Shown in pieces: positions 34,696 to 44,121 of a DNA stretch of 64,000 nt. The notes beneath the pieces are model-generated. The model did no database searches, was not told where the DNA came from, and saw only the letters and a program-made list of their open reading frames with translations. The position numbers and the translations under genes were made by a program. The stretch is from UBA8437 sp963582065 (GTDB taxonomy: Bacteria > Planctomycetota > Planctomycetia > Planctomycetales > Planctomycetaceae): assembly GCA_963582065.1 (NCBI GenBank), contig CAUZRQ010000003.1, positions 97,767 to 161,766 on the forward strand. The letters run 5' to 3'. The stretch's first letter is position 1. Every line of letters starts with the position of its first letter.

Positions 34696-35289
34696 CTATT
34701 TCTCGAAGTGGACGAAGTCAATCAGGAAGACGGCACCCAGGAAGATCGCCTTAACCGAGGGGTCCCAGTCGCGTGGAAACGTGACACCGAAGTTGTCGGC
34801 GTCGCTGAAGGCCTCCTTGGCCAATCCGCTCCACTTCTTGGCGATCCTGCCCTGTTCCGTCTCGCCCTGCATGATCTGGAATGTCCAGGGTTTCAGCAGC
34901 GGGCCGAACAACTTGAAGATCTCTTCGCCGGATGCGTCGCTGATGGTGTAGACCCTCCGCACCAGCGTAAACCGTTTGGTGATTCGGCCGAGCAACTGGC
35001 CATCGGCGTCTACAATGTCGGCTTCGTGGAAATAGAACCGGAAGCGGCGGCGAATCTCGATGATCGTCCGGCTCTCGGAATCAACGACCATTACCGTGAA
35101 CGGGCGGTGCGCCTTCAGGAACAATCGCAGCAACAGCGAGCCGCCCACCTCGGCAGCGAAATACAGTGAGTTTCCGTCCTGGTCGGAGACTTCGTACTTG
35201 TTCTTGGTTTCGAAACCGGTGAGGATCTCGCCCCATTCCTTCCGCTGTTGAATGACCAGTCGATCGACTGTTGCCAGACGCTCCATCAT
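34696..35289 (-). CDS. Phospholipid scramblase/LURP1-like protein
   Basis: A protein of about 197 aa with the tubby-like fold of the scramblase/LURP-one family: NKYEVSDQDGNSLYFAAEV, RPFTVMVVDSESRTIIEIRR, FRFYFHEADIVDADGQLLG, RRVYTISDASGEEIFKLFGP, and the end KKWSGLAKEAFSDADNFG followed by KAIFLGAVFLIDF. This C-terminal hydrophobic strand is the usual last segment. Bacterial members are of unknown function and need not scramble lipids. The start is uncertain: ATG 35289 or 35286, or TTG 35340, with only a G-rich stretch close before the ATGs. Convergent with senB. Confidence 0.8.
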   Translation of the reverse strand: MMERLATVDRLVIQQRKEWGEILTGFETKNKYEVSDQDGNSLYFAAEVGGSLLLRLFLKAHRPFTVMVVDSESRTIIEIRRRFRFYFHEADIVDADGQLLGRITKRFTLVRRVYTISDASGEEIFKLFGPLLKPWTFQIMQGETEQGRIAKKWSGLAKEAFSDADNFGVTFPRDWDPSVKAIFLGAVFLIDFVHFEK

Positions 35290-35446
35290 GCCCCTTTCGA
35301 TTCGGATGGTCTCTCGACCGCGACTTTTGGCAATGCTCAAAAAGCCGTCAAGTTCAAACGTTTGCTTCGCGTGCGGCGGTTGTTCGGATATGAGCGTGTT
35401 GCCGTGAGCGGAGTGGCCGCCGCGGTGGACGGCCGTGGGGGAGTGA

Positions 35447-38440
35447 CTAACGGCTTGGCGGTGGCGTTTTCAGTGAAGCCAGGAACGCCAGCAGGTCGGC
35501 CACCTGCTGGGCGGTCATGTCCTTGAGCAGCAACTCGGGCATCAGGCTCCTCCGTTGGGCGATCAGCTCCTCGACCTGGTCGGCAGGAATCACTGTTTCC
35601 TGGTTCTTGGCGTCCTTGAGGACAACCTCCTTGTCCGATTTGCGAGCCAACAGTCCCGTATGCACTTTGCCTGCGGTCGTCTCGAGGATGTAGGTCAAAT
35701 ATTTCGGGTCGATCTTGCGGGAAGGATTGAGGACCTGGTCGAGCAATTCTCTGCGGCCGTATTTCTTGCCGATCCCATCGAGATCGGGGCCGACCGACTT
35801 GCCCTTGCCGGCCACACGGTGGCAGTTGCGACACTGGACGCTCTGGGAAGCCACGAACAGCCGTCCGCCCTCGGCGGCGTCGCCCTTCATCGCGAGCAGT
35901 GCCGCGGGGCGGATCACACGACCCAGTCGCTTCACCCGACGTTCTTCGGGGATGAATCGTTCGAACAGGTCGCGGGTGGTGATGTCGTCATGTGCGACGG
36001 CCGTCTCAATGATCTGTTTGCGAGCGTTGGGTGAGAACTTGGAGCCGGGCTTGTCCAGTCGTTGTTGCAGCAGGAGGGCGGTGGACGTGGATGCCAGAGA
36101 GCGAGTCAGCAGCGGGACGGAAATGGTGTCGCCGGATCGTTCCAGGAGGCGCACGTTTGACCTGGCCTCGATCCGCGTGTGTTTCTGGGCCTCGGTGAAC
36201 CGGGCGACGGGAAGGTCCGATCCGGGGAGGTCGGTGATCCAGTCGGCGATCAGATCAGCGCCGACTCGGTCGACCACCTCGGATCCGATGTGTGGCATGC
36301 GGCCCCGACCCAGTTTCGAGACTCTCAGAAAGAGGATGCTTCGCAATGGATCACCGGGCGCAATGATGCGGGCGTCACGGATCCCGAAGGTTCCCTGCGT
36401 GGGCTTGGAGTCGAGCATGCGGGTTGCGGCCAGCGACAGGTCGTTGTGCATGTAGGCCAGCACGGCACTGCCTGCGTGCAGTCGGTGGCAGTGTGAGCAG
36501 TTGACGTGCAGGAAACTGCGGGCACGTCGCTCGGTCGATTGAGTCGTGTCGTAGGGATCAACCAGTGACGGAGTCTTCGAGCCGGAAACGGGTGGGTTGA
36601 ACAGGCCGAGCTCCGACAAGGACGCCATTTGGCTGGTCCCGGCGGATTTCCCTGGAACCGGTCGGTCGAGACCACCCGGATTGACACCCAGCACGTGGCC
36701 GCTCCACGGGTTGTGGCAGCGAACACACTCGACGCGGGACGCGAAGTGCCAGGTTTGGCGTTTGGAGGCCTGGGGACCGGAGCGGTCGGTGACCTGGAAG
36801 TGCGCATCGACCCCGGCAGAATCGACCAGCACGGCGTCGGTCTGGTCGTTGTTCCACCGGTATCCATAGCCGCGCCAGGCGTCGCCGTCGTAGTGCATCA
36901 GTTGTGTTTCGATCCGCCTGGGACCGGTTCGGCCCTTGGCGGTGACATCCAGGGAGAGGGTCTTGAGGACGACGGTGCCGGCGGGAAACTGCCACTTGCC
37001 CTTCGATCCGATCGACTGCGTGCCCGGGACGGCGATCGCTCGAGCAGCGGTCGCACCGTCGTGCCACGGGGCGGCGGCGACCTCGTAGGAAACGACGCCG
37101 GGGGCCAGTTGATGGTCAGCCGTCGAGGCGAACAGCCCGGTTTGACTGAGTCGCCGCGGGAAACGGCTGGTTTGGCCGCGATCGGGGTTCGGGGCCAGTC
37201 GGTGGATCGTCCCACCGGTGTAGTCCATGAACAGCAGGTCGTCGGATGTGTCGTAGCTGAAGCAGATGATTCGCAGAGACGAGTCGACCAATTCGCGTTG
37301 CCCGACGACCTTCTTTTCCTTGGGGTCCCAGGCGAACGACCAGAGTTTGCCGGTCTCGTAGTCGCCGTAGACATACTGGCCGGCCAGCGTCGGCAGCCGT
37401 TTGCCGTAGTAGACCTCGCCCCCGGTGATCGAGGCGGATTCGCTGTGGGGATGATCGACGGTGGGCGGCAGGATCGGCGAGGGACCCCTCTTGAAGTGCG
37501 TGTTGACCGGCTGCCGGCCCTCGACGATGCTCCAGCCGTAGTTGCCACCCTTTTCGATCCGGTAGATGAACTCCCACAGTTCCCAGCCCACGTCACTGAC
37601 GTACAGGTCACCGGACTTGCGGTCGAAGGAGAGTTTCCAGGGGTTGCGGAAGCCGAAGGCCCAGATCTCGGGCAACACACCCTTGGTCCCTACGAACGGA
37701 TTGTCCGGTGGCACCCGGTACTTGCGTCCGGGGTCGGTGCGGTCGACGTCGATGCGGACCAGGGTCGAGAAGTAGTTGCTGCAGTCCTGTCCGTGGTTGG
37801 GCGGATCGGGCGGATTGGGGCCGACGCCGTCCCCGGCGGTGATGTAGAGGTACCCTTCGGGGCCAAACCGCATCGCGGCTCCATTGTGGCCTCCCGAGGG
37901 CCAGTGGAAGACCTCTTCGCGACTCTCCAGGTCGATCGTCGGCGGGTCCATGCTCTTGAAGCGGTAGCGGCAGACCTTGGTGCCGGTGGCCTGGGCGCCC
38001 TGGGTGTAGGAAATGTAACAGGTACGGTTCTGGAGAAACTTGGGATGGAACGCGAAGCCATAGGCGTTCTGTACGGCCGGCTTGTGCTGCTTGAGATCCA
38101 GGACCGGATCGGACTTTGCCACGTCCTGGCGATCCGGGAACGAGTGGATCTGGCCGGCCAGTTCCATGACCAGCAGACGGTTGGTCCCCGGAATCGGACG
38201 CATTTCGACCGGGTTCTTGAACGACAACCTGGGGAAGCGGCGTTCAACAAGGAAGGGTGGAGGGGGCTCGGGTGTGCCGATGACCTTCGAGGTGCTCCAG
38301 CCGATCTTGCGTTGGACGGGCGGCTTTGTCGCCGGCTTGGTCTTGTCGTCGGCGGGGGTCGCGCGGGAAGAGGTGAGTGCTGCTGCCAGTACAGAAGCGG
38401 CCAGTGCAGCGATGGCGAGCGGTGTTCGGGCGAGACTCAT
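35447..38440 (-). CDS. Triheme PQQ sugar-dehydrogenase-like protein, copy 2
   Basis: A 997-aa exported protein. Signal peptide (AIAALAASVLAAALTSSRA), then a six-bladed propeller of the soluble glucose/sorbosone dehydrogenase type (residues about 50-430: VLDLKQHKPAVQNAYGFAFHPKF, GGHNGAAMRFGPEGYLYITAGDG, PEIWAFGFRNPWKLSFD, GGNYGWSIVEG), then a domain with CxxCH at about residues 572 (CVRCH) and 647 (CSHCH), and a C-terminal Pirellula/Verrucomicrobium heme domain with CRNCH at about 870. PQQ and three c-type hemes are predicted. ATG 38440 overlaps the upstream paralogue's stop by four bases (ATGA), with GGAG eight bases upstream. The sugar oxidised is unknown. Confidence 0.87.
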   Translation of the reverse strand: MSLARTPLAIAALAASVLAAALTSSRATPADDKTKPATKPPVQRKIGWSTSKVIGTPEPPPPFLVERRFPRLSFKNPVEMRPIPGTNRLLVMELAGQIHSFPDRQDVAKSDPVLDLKQHKPAVQNAYGFAFHPKFLQNRTCYISYTQGAQATGTKVCRYRFKSMDPPTIDLESREEVFHWPSGGHNGAAMRFGPEGYLYITAGDGVGPNPPDPPNHGQDCSNYFSTLVRIDVDRTDPGRKYRVPPDNPFVGTKGVLPEIWAFGFRNPWKLSFDRKSGDLYVSDVGWELWEFIYRIEKGGNYGWSIVEGRQPVNTHFKRGPSPILPPTVDHPHSESASITGGEVYYGKRLPTLAGQYVYGDYETGKLWSFAWDPKEKKVVGQRELVDSSLRIICFSYDTSDDLLFMDYTGGTIHRLAPNPDRGQTSRFPRRLSQTGLFASTADHQLAPGVVSYEVAAAPWHDGATAARAIAVPGTQSIGSKGKWQFPAGTVVLKTLSLDVTAKGRTGPRRIETQLMHYDGDAWRGYGYRWNNDQTDAVLVDSAGVDAHFQVTDRSGPQASKRQTWHFASRVECVRCHNPWSGHVLGVNPGGLDRPVPGKSAGTSQMASLSELGLFNPPVSGSKTPSLVDPYDTTQSTERRARSFLHVNCSHCHRLHAGSAVLAYMHNDLSLAATRMLDSKPTQGTFGIRDARIIAPGDPLRSILFLRVSKLGRGRMPHIGSEVVDRVGADLIADWITDLPGSDLPVARFTEAQKHTRIEARSNVRLLERSGDTISVPLLTRSLASTSTALLLQQRLDKPGSKFSPNARKQIIETAVAHDDITTRDLFERFIPEERRVKRLGRVIRPAALLAMKGDAAEGGRLFVASQSVQCRNCHRVAGKGKSVGPDLDGIGKKYGRRELLDQVLNPSRKIDPKYLTYILETTAGKVHTGLLARKSDKEVVLKDAKNQETVIPADQVEELIAQRRSLMPELLLKDMTAQQVADLLAFLASLKTPPPSR

Positions 38441-41415
38441 TTGAGCGTCTCCAGGAAGGCGAGCAGGTCGGCCAGTTGCTGTGCGGTCATGTCCTTGACC
38501 AACAGTTCGGGCATCAGGCTCTTGGGTTGAGCAATAATCATCTCGACATCCTCAGCGGCGACGCGGAGTTCCTTGCCCGCGGCGTCCCTGAGGACGACTT
38601 GCTTGTCGGATTTCGAGACAAGCAGTCCGGTGTGGACCCGTCCCTGGACGGTTTCGACCAGGTAGGCCCGAAACTTGGGATCGATCTTCCGGGATGGCTG
38701 GAGTATCGACTCGAGCAATGCCCGCCGGTCGTTTTTCTTGGCGACGCCATCCAGGTCGGGCCCCACCGCCTTGCCCTGTTTGCGGACCCGGTGACAATTC
38801 CGGCATTGGACCCCGGCCGTTTTGGTGAAGAGGGTCTGACCGTCTGACGGATTTCCCGGGATCCGGAGAATCTGTTCGGCCTGGACCGTGGCACCGAGCC
38901 TTTTGACTCGCTGTTCGTGCGGAAGAAATCTCTCAAAGAGATCACGGACACGGACATCCGTGTGAGTTCCGCCAAGCTGGATGGCACGCTGGATGGTGGC
39001 CCGCGGAAGTGGTTGGCCGGGACGATCGACGGCCAGGGCCAGTTGCAGGGCGCCGCTTGAAGAGGTCAACAACTGCTCGATGGCAACTCGCCTGCGTTGA
39101 GGGGCCAGGCCGGCCTGGTTGAGGTCGGCCAGCAACCGGTCATGCCGCTTGCGGAGGGCGGCCGACGACTTGTCGCCGGTGCCAGCGGGTGCGAGCCTGG
39201 GGTCGAGAGAGGCGATCCAGTCGTGGACCAGTTGCAGGCCCCGACGGTCGACAACCTGCGAGCCGAAGTGCGGCATCCGGCCTCGGCCAAGCTTGGCCAT
39301 GCGGTACAGCAGAACCGAACGATATGGCGCCGCCGGTGCCATCACCCGGGCGGCGAGCATGCCGAAAGTGCCCTGGGTGGGGCGAGCGCCGAGGAGGTTG
39401 GATTGCTTGAGCGAGAACTCGTACCGGATGTCCATGGCCGCAGTGCCACCGCCGCCGCGACGGTGACACGTTGCACAGTTGGCGTGCAGGTACGCGCGGG
39501 CACGTGTTTCCAGCGGAAGGTCCGGGTCAGCCGGATCGGGCATCGCCGCCGGAGCCTTGGACGGAGAATCGGAGAGGAAGCCGATATGAGCCATCGTCCG
39601 GAGTTGGTTGTCGACGACAGACCCGTAGTTGTGGTCGCGGTTGAGTTGAGCGGGGGTGAAGCCGTAGATCGAACCGCCTCGGGTCGTGTGACAGAGAATG
39701 CACTCGGTGCGACTGGCGTGATGCCAGGTCTGGACACGTTTTCCGCCGGGGGCCGAGGAGTCAGTGACGGTGAACTGGTGGTCGGAGGCCTGGTCGTCGG
39801 CCAGGACCGCGTCGGTTCCGGCGTCGTTCCAGATGTAGTTGTAGGCCTGCCACGACTGCCCGGTGAAATGCAGCAGTTGGGTTTCGATGCGGCGTCGTGA
39901 TCGGGGGTCACCGGCAATCAGGTCGAGCGAGATCGTCTTGGCCAGGACACCATCAACCGGGAAGGCCCATTGGCCGACGACGTTGCCGATCTGGATGTTA
40001 GACGACTTGTGGACGCCGAGTTGTGATGTGCCCGGCAGGGCGACAAACCGTTCGGAGACGGCGTGGTCGGCCCATGGTGCGGCACCGACCGAGTAGGGGA
40101 TTACGCCGGGCGACAGGCGGTGAGTACCGGTGGCGGTGAACAGCCCGGTGTCACTGAGTTTGCGGGGGAAGTTGCGGTTGACCGTGGAAGTGTCGCTGGG
40201 CACCAGGCGGTGCAGGCCGCCGCCGACATAGTCGACAACGTAGAGTTCCCCGTCGTGGTCGGTTCCGAAACAGACGATCTGGAGAGTGGTGTCGACCAGT
40301 TCCCTGGACTCGGTCAGTCGCTTGCCGTCGTGGCGGGCTGACCAGATCTTGCCGGTGACGTAATCGCCGTAGATGTAGGCTCCGGTAAGCGACTTCAGTC
40401 GTCGGCCGGTGTAAACCTCCCCGCCGGTGATCGAGCGGGATTCGGTGTGAGAGTGGGCGACGGCCGGCGGCGAGATCGACGTGGGACCCCGATCCCACTC
40501 GGGGTGCACCGACTGGGAGGCTTCGACGATGCTCCACCCGTAATTGGCTCCCTTCTCGACGCGGTAGATCATCTCCCACATCTCCCAGCCCACGTCACCG
40601 CACCACAGGGAACCGTTGGATGGGTCGAAGGTGATCTTCCAGGGATTGCGGAATCCGTAGGCCCAGACCTCCGGGCGTGCTCCCGGCGTGGTGGCAAAGG
40701 GATTGTCGGCGGGGATCGAGTAGGGTCGGTCGCCGGACGGACGGTCGACGTCGATCCTCATGATGGTGGCCGGCAACGTGGACAGGTTCTGGCCGTTGCG
40801 GTGGCTGTCCGGGGGGAAAGCTCCGGCCCCGTCACCGGCGCTGATGTAGAGGAAACCGTCGGGACCGAATTCCAGGCAGCCACCGTTGTGGCCCCCGGCC
40901 AACCAGCGGATCACCGAAGTTTCGGACTTGGGGTCGATCGTGGGAGGGTCGGTGTTGCTGACGGTGAACCGTGAGACCACCGTGCCGTCGGGTTCCCCGG
41001 CCTTGCGGACGTAAGTGATGTAGCAGTGACGGTTCTTTTCGAATTGCGGATGGAAGGCCAGGCCGTAGACCTGCGTCAGGCCCTCGATGGACGGTCCAAG
41101 GTCGACGGCCAGATCGGCGGTGTCCGGGGCCGTGCGGGGATCGAAGGTGAGAATTCTGCCCTTGACCTCGACGACGTACAACCGATTGGTGCCCGGTGCG
41201 TGGGTCAGGATGACCGGGTCGGTGAAACGGAGCTTGGGGAAAATCGGGCGGGTGGCGAACGGTGGCGGCGGATCGGGTGAACCGGTGATCCGCGAGGTCG
41301 TCCAGGCGACGCGACGCTCGATTCCGTAAGGCCGTTTGGGCTCGTCTGCTCCAGTCGAAGTGATTGACACGACGAGAAGAAAGGCGAGCGTCAGCGTGAG
41401 TGTGCGTGAGGCCAT
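38437..41415 (-). CDS. Triheme PQQ sugar-dehydrogenase-like protein, copy 1
   Basis: A 992-aa paralogue of the downstream gene, with the same architecture. Signal peptide TLTLAFLLVVSITSTGAD, propeller (GGHNGGCLEFGPDGFLYISA, GDGAGAFPPDS, PEVWAYGFRNPWKITFD, GANYGWSIVEAS), then heme motifs CILCH (about 572), CATCH (about 647) and CRNCH (about 870), at the same positions as in copy 2, and the same C-terminus (LMPELLVKDMTAQQLADLLAFL). The two genes are adjacent and overlap by four bases, so they look like a tandem duplication kept as one operon. ATG 41415 is used because the signal peptide starts there; the frame upstream to 41553 lacks coding character. A heterodimer or separate substrates are both possible. 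Confidence 0.87.
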   Translation of the reverse strand: MASRTLTLTLAFLLVVSITSTGADEPKRPYGIERRVAWTTSRITGSPDPPPPFATRPIFPKLRFTDPVILTHAPGTNRLYVVEVKGRILTFDPRTAPDTADLAVDLGPSIEGLTQVYGLAFHPQFEKNRHCYITYVRKAGEPDGTVVSRFTVSNTDPPTIDPKSETSVIRWLAGGHNGGCLEFGPDGFLYISAGDGAGAFPPDSHRNGQNLSTLPATIMRIDVDRPSGDRPYSIPADNPFATTPGARPEVWAYGFRNPWKITFDPSNGSLWCGDVGWEMWEMIYRVEKGANYGWSIVEASQSVHPEWDRGPTSISPPAVAHSHTESRSITGGEVYTGRRLKSLTGAYIYGDYVTGKIWSARHDGKRLTESRELVDTTLQIVCFGTDHDGELYVVDYVGGGLHRLVPSDTSTVNRNFPRKLSDTGLFTATGTHRLSPGVIPYSVGAAPWADHAVSERFVALPGTSQLGVHKSSNIQIGNVVGQWAFPVDGVLAKTISLDLIAGDPRSRRRIETQLLHFTGQSWQAYNYIWNDAGTDAVLADDQASDHQFTVTDSSAPGGKRVQTWHHASRTECILCHTTRGGSIYGFTPAQLNRDHNYGSVVDNQLRTMAHIGFLSDSPSKAPAAMPDPADPDLPLETRARAYLHANCATCHRRGGGGTAAMDIRYEFSLKQSNLLGARPTQGTFGMLAARVMAPAAPYRSVLLYRMAKLGRGRMPHFGSQVVDRRGLQLVHDWIASLDPRLAPAGTGDKSSAALRKRHDRLLADLNQAGLAPQRRRVAIEQLLTSSSGALQLALAVDRPGQPLPRATIQRAIQLGGTHTDVRVRDLFERFLPHEQRVKRLGATVQAEQILRIPGNPSDGQTLFTKTAGVQCRNCHRVRKQGKAVGPDLDGVAKKNDRRALLESILQPSRKIDPKFRAYLVETVQGRVHTGLLVSKSDKQVVLRDAAGKELRVAAEDVEMIIAQPKSLMPELLVKDMTAQQLADLLAFLETLK

Positions 41416-41570
41416 GTGGTTGTGGATCGCGGAGTCTGGGGAAACGGCAGGGCGTGCATGGTAACGCCGTGACGTGGGAGTTTCACCTCTTGTCATCGGT
41501 CGCGGCCTGAGCCACAATCCGGTGAGGAACGTGACCAGCCTGTGGTGACACACACGGGGAGGGATGGGTT

Positions 41571-42650
41571 ATGAGTCGAGTGCAGCGAAGGGCGACGAGG
41601 GTCGCGGTGATGGCCGGCGGATGGCTGGTGCTGATCGGCCTTGCCCTGAGCCAGGCCCAAGCCGCCGTCGAGCCCGAACCCGCACCCCTCGCGAAAAAAG
41701 CTCCGACGGCGACTGCCGAGCAGATTGCCGGCTGGGTGTCGCAGTTGACCAGTCGTGATTTCCAGGTGCGCCGGGGAGCCTCCAGGCAACTGGTGTCAGC
41801 CGGCCAGGCCGCGATCGGGCCGGTGGCCAAGGCCGCCGATGGCGGCGATCTCGAACGGACGACCCGGTGCATCCACGTGCTCAGGCTGTTGCAGGCTTCG
41901 GGCGATAAAACGACGAAGAATGGGGCCGAGGCGGCGTTACGGCGATTGTCGGAGAGCAAGAACACGACCGTGGCAAGGCGGGCGCAGGCCGCTTTGCCAA
42001 AGCCCGATCCGAAACCGGGACGAGGCGCGGTGGGCCGCCAGTTTGGCGGAGTGCAGATCGGGAACGCCACCCGGGTGTCGGTGCGGGTGGTCAACGGGCA
42101 ACGGACGATCGAGGTGACCGAGCCGAACCACAAACTCTTGATCACCGATGTCAACGGCAAGGACATCCGGGTCAAGATCACGACGAAGGTCAATGGGAAG
42201 GCCGAGACGCGCGAGGTGAAGGCTGAAACGGCCGAGGCGCTGAAGAAGGTCGATCCCGAGGCCTACAAGCTTTACCAGCAGCATGCGGTGAAGAACGGCC
42301 TGCGGATCCGGCTGCGGGCTTTCCCACCCGGGTTTCCGAACGGTCGTTTCAGGGCCGTGCCACTGAAGCCGGGGCGACGAGCCCGCCCTCTGCCGCGGCT
42401 TTCGCCGTGGCACAAACAGGTTGAGTCGGCCCAGGAGAAGCTGAATGAGGCCGTTGCACAGCTGCAGAAGCTGGCCGGGCAGCCACAGACCAAGGGCGAG
42501 GAGCTTCGAGAGGTGCTCAAGCAACTCGTCGATGCCCAGAAGACGCTTTCGGGATTGCTCGGGACGAACGGAAAGCCGGCTCCAAGGGCACGGCCTGCGA
42601 GGCCGGCTCAAAAGCCGAAGCCGAAGGTGATCAAGACGCGGGGAGCGTAG
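41571..42650 (+). CDS. Secreted basic protein with HEAT-like and coiled-coil parts
   Basis: A 359-aa exported protein I cannot assign to a family. After a signal peptide (AGGWLVLIGLALSQAQA) there is a helical region of about 110 residues (TSRDFQVRRGASRQLVSAGQAAIGPV) resembling HEAT or armadillo repeats, then a strand-rich basic segment (ISVRV-like TRVSVRVVNGQRTIEVTEPN, ITDVNGKDIRVKITTKVNGK). The last part has a coiled-coil stretch (VESAQEKLNEAVAQLQKLAG) and a Pro/Arg/Lys-rich end. Divergent from the triheme dehydrogenase pair, with a gap of 155 bp, and convergent with the DUF1501 gene (10 bp). Confidence 0.6.
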   Translation: MSRVQRRATRVAVMAGGWLVLIGLALSQAQAAVEPEPAPLAKKAPTATAEQIAGWVSQLTSRDFQVRRGASRQLVSAGQAAIGPVAKAADGGDLERTTRCIHVLRLLQASGDKTTKNGAEAALRRLSESKNTTVARRAQAALPKPDPKPGRGAVGRQFGGVQIGNATRVSVRVVNGQRTIEVTEPNHKLLITDVNGKDIRVKITTKVNGKAETREVKAETAEALKKVDPEAYKLYQQHAVKNGLRIRLRAFPPGFPNGRFRAVPLKPGRRARPLPRLSPWHKQVESAQEKLNEAVAQLQKLAGQPQTKGEELREVLKQLVDAQKTLSGLLGTNGKPAPRARPARPAQKPKPKVIKTRGA

Positions 42651-42660
42651 TCCGCAACCC

Positions 42661-44118
42661 TCAGGCCAGGATGTCCTTGACCAGCTTGCCGTGCACATCT
42701 GTCAGGCGGTGCCGGCGGCCCTGGTACTTGAAGGTCAGCCGCTGGTGGTCGATTCCCAAGCAGTGCAGCAGCGTGGCGTTCAGGTCGTGCACGTGCACGG
42801 GGTTCTCGAGAATGTTGTACGAGTAGTCGTCGGTGGTGCCATGGGTCATCCCCGGCTTGATGCCGGCTCCGGCGACCCAGATCGAGAAGCACCTCGGGTG
42901 GTGGTCTCGGCCGTAATCGGTCTTGGTCAGCCGCCCCTGGCAGTAGACGGTGCGGCCGAATTCTCCGCCCCAGACGACCAGGGTGTCCTTGAGCAGACCA
43001 CGTTGTGCGAGATCCAGCACCAGGGCGGCGCTGGCCTGGTCGGTGGCGGCACACTGTTGGGCGATCTTCGTGGGCAGCGTTGCGTGCTGGTCCCAGCCCC
43101 GGTGGAACAGCTGTACAAAACGGACACCTCGTTCGCACAAGCGGCGGGCCAGCAGGCAGTTGGAGGCGAAGGTGCCCGGCTTGCGAGAATCGTCTCCGTA
43201 GAGCTTGAAGATGTGGTCGGGTTCCTTTGAGGTGTCGGTGAGTTCGGGAACGGAAGTCTGCATGCGGAAGGCCAGTTCGTACTGCGCCATCCGCGTGCTG
43301 ATCTCCGGATCGCCTTGCTGCTTGAGCTTGAGGTCGTTGAGGCGGGACAGGTCGTCCAGGAACCGGCGACGCACCTTGGAGTCGAGGCCGGCGGGGTTGG
43401 AAAGGAACAGGACGGGGTCTCCGACCGAACGGAACTTGACGCCCTGGAACTTGGTGGGAAGGAATCCGCTGCCCCAGAGCCGGTCGTAGAGAGGTTGGCC
43501 GCCGGATCCTGAGACCATGGCCACGAAGTCTGGGAGGTCCCGGTTGAGGCTGCCCAGCCCGTAGGAGATCCAGGAGCCGAAGCTTGGACGTCCGGCCAAC
43601 TGGGCACCAGTCTGTATGAAGGTGATTGCCGGGTCGTGGTTGATGGCCTCGGTGTGCAATGTCTTGAGGATCGTGATCCGGTCGGCAATTTTTGCCGTCT
43701 GCGGAAGAAGTTCGCTGAGCCACTGTCCGCTCTTACCGTGCTGGGCGAAGGAGAAGGTGGACGGGGCCACCGGAAAACGTTCCTGTTTGGATGTCATTCC
43801 GGTCAGCCGCTGGCCCTTACGGATGGAATCGGGCAGGTCGGCGGCATGGTGTTTGTCGAGTTGAGGTTTGTAGTCGAAGAGGTCCAGTTGCGACGGGGCG
43901 CCGGACTGGAAGAGGTAGATGACCCGCTTGGCCTTGGCCGCGAAGTGGGGCAGGGTGCCCAGTCCCGGCACGGTGTTGCCGTCCTCGGCCAGACCGTCTT
44001 CGGCCAGCAGGGTCGAGACGGCGGCCAGCCCGGCGGCCGATCGTCCGAGGAAGGCCCGGCGTTGAATGGCGATGTGATCGTCGAGTGGTTGTGGCGTGTG
44101 AAGCAATGTGGTGTCCAT
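42661..44118 (-). CDS. DUF1501 protein (partner of PSD1 gene)
   Basis: A 485-aa DUF1501 protein. The N-terminus has a twin-arginine type start, RRAFLGRSAAGLAAVSTLLA. Motifs are APSQLDLFDYKPQLDKHHA, LPQTAKIADRITILKTL, VVWGGEFGRTVYCQGR, YGRDHHPRCFSIWVAGAGI and LLHCLGIDHQRLTFKYQGRRHRLTDV. It starts four bases after the stop of the PSD1 gene and is almost surely co-translated with it. The pair is the common planctomycete unit, probably an envelope or secreted hydrolase with its heme partner; substrates are not known. Confidence 0.88.
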   Translation of the reverse strand: MDTTLLHTPQPLDDHIAIQRRAFLGRSAAGLAAVSTLLAEDGLAEDGNTVPGLGTLPHFAAKAKRVIYLFQSGAPSQLDLFDYKPQLDKHHAADLPDSIRKGQRLTGMTSKQERFPVAPSTFSFAQHGKSGQWLSELLPQTAKIADRITILKTLHTEAINHDPAITFIQTGAQLAGRPSFGSWISYGLGSLNRDLPDFVAMVSGSGGQPLYDRLWGSGFLPTKFQGVKFRSVGDPVLFLSNPAGLDSKVRRRFLDDLSRLNDLKLKQQGDPEISTRMAQYELAFRMQTSVPELTDTSKEPDHIFKLYGDDSRKPGTFASNCLLARRLCERGVRFVQLFHRGWDQHATLPTKIAQQCAATDQASAALVLDLAQRGLLKDTLVVWGGEFGRTVYCQGRLTKTDYGRDHHPRCFSIWVAGAGIKPGMTHGTTDDYSYNILENPVHVHDLNATLLHCLGIDHQRLTFKYQGRRHRLTDVHGKLVKDILA

Positions 44119-44121
44119 CGG

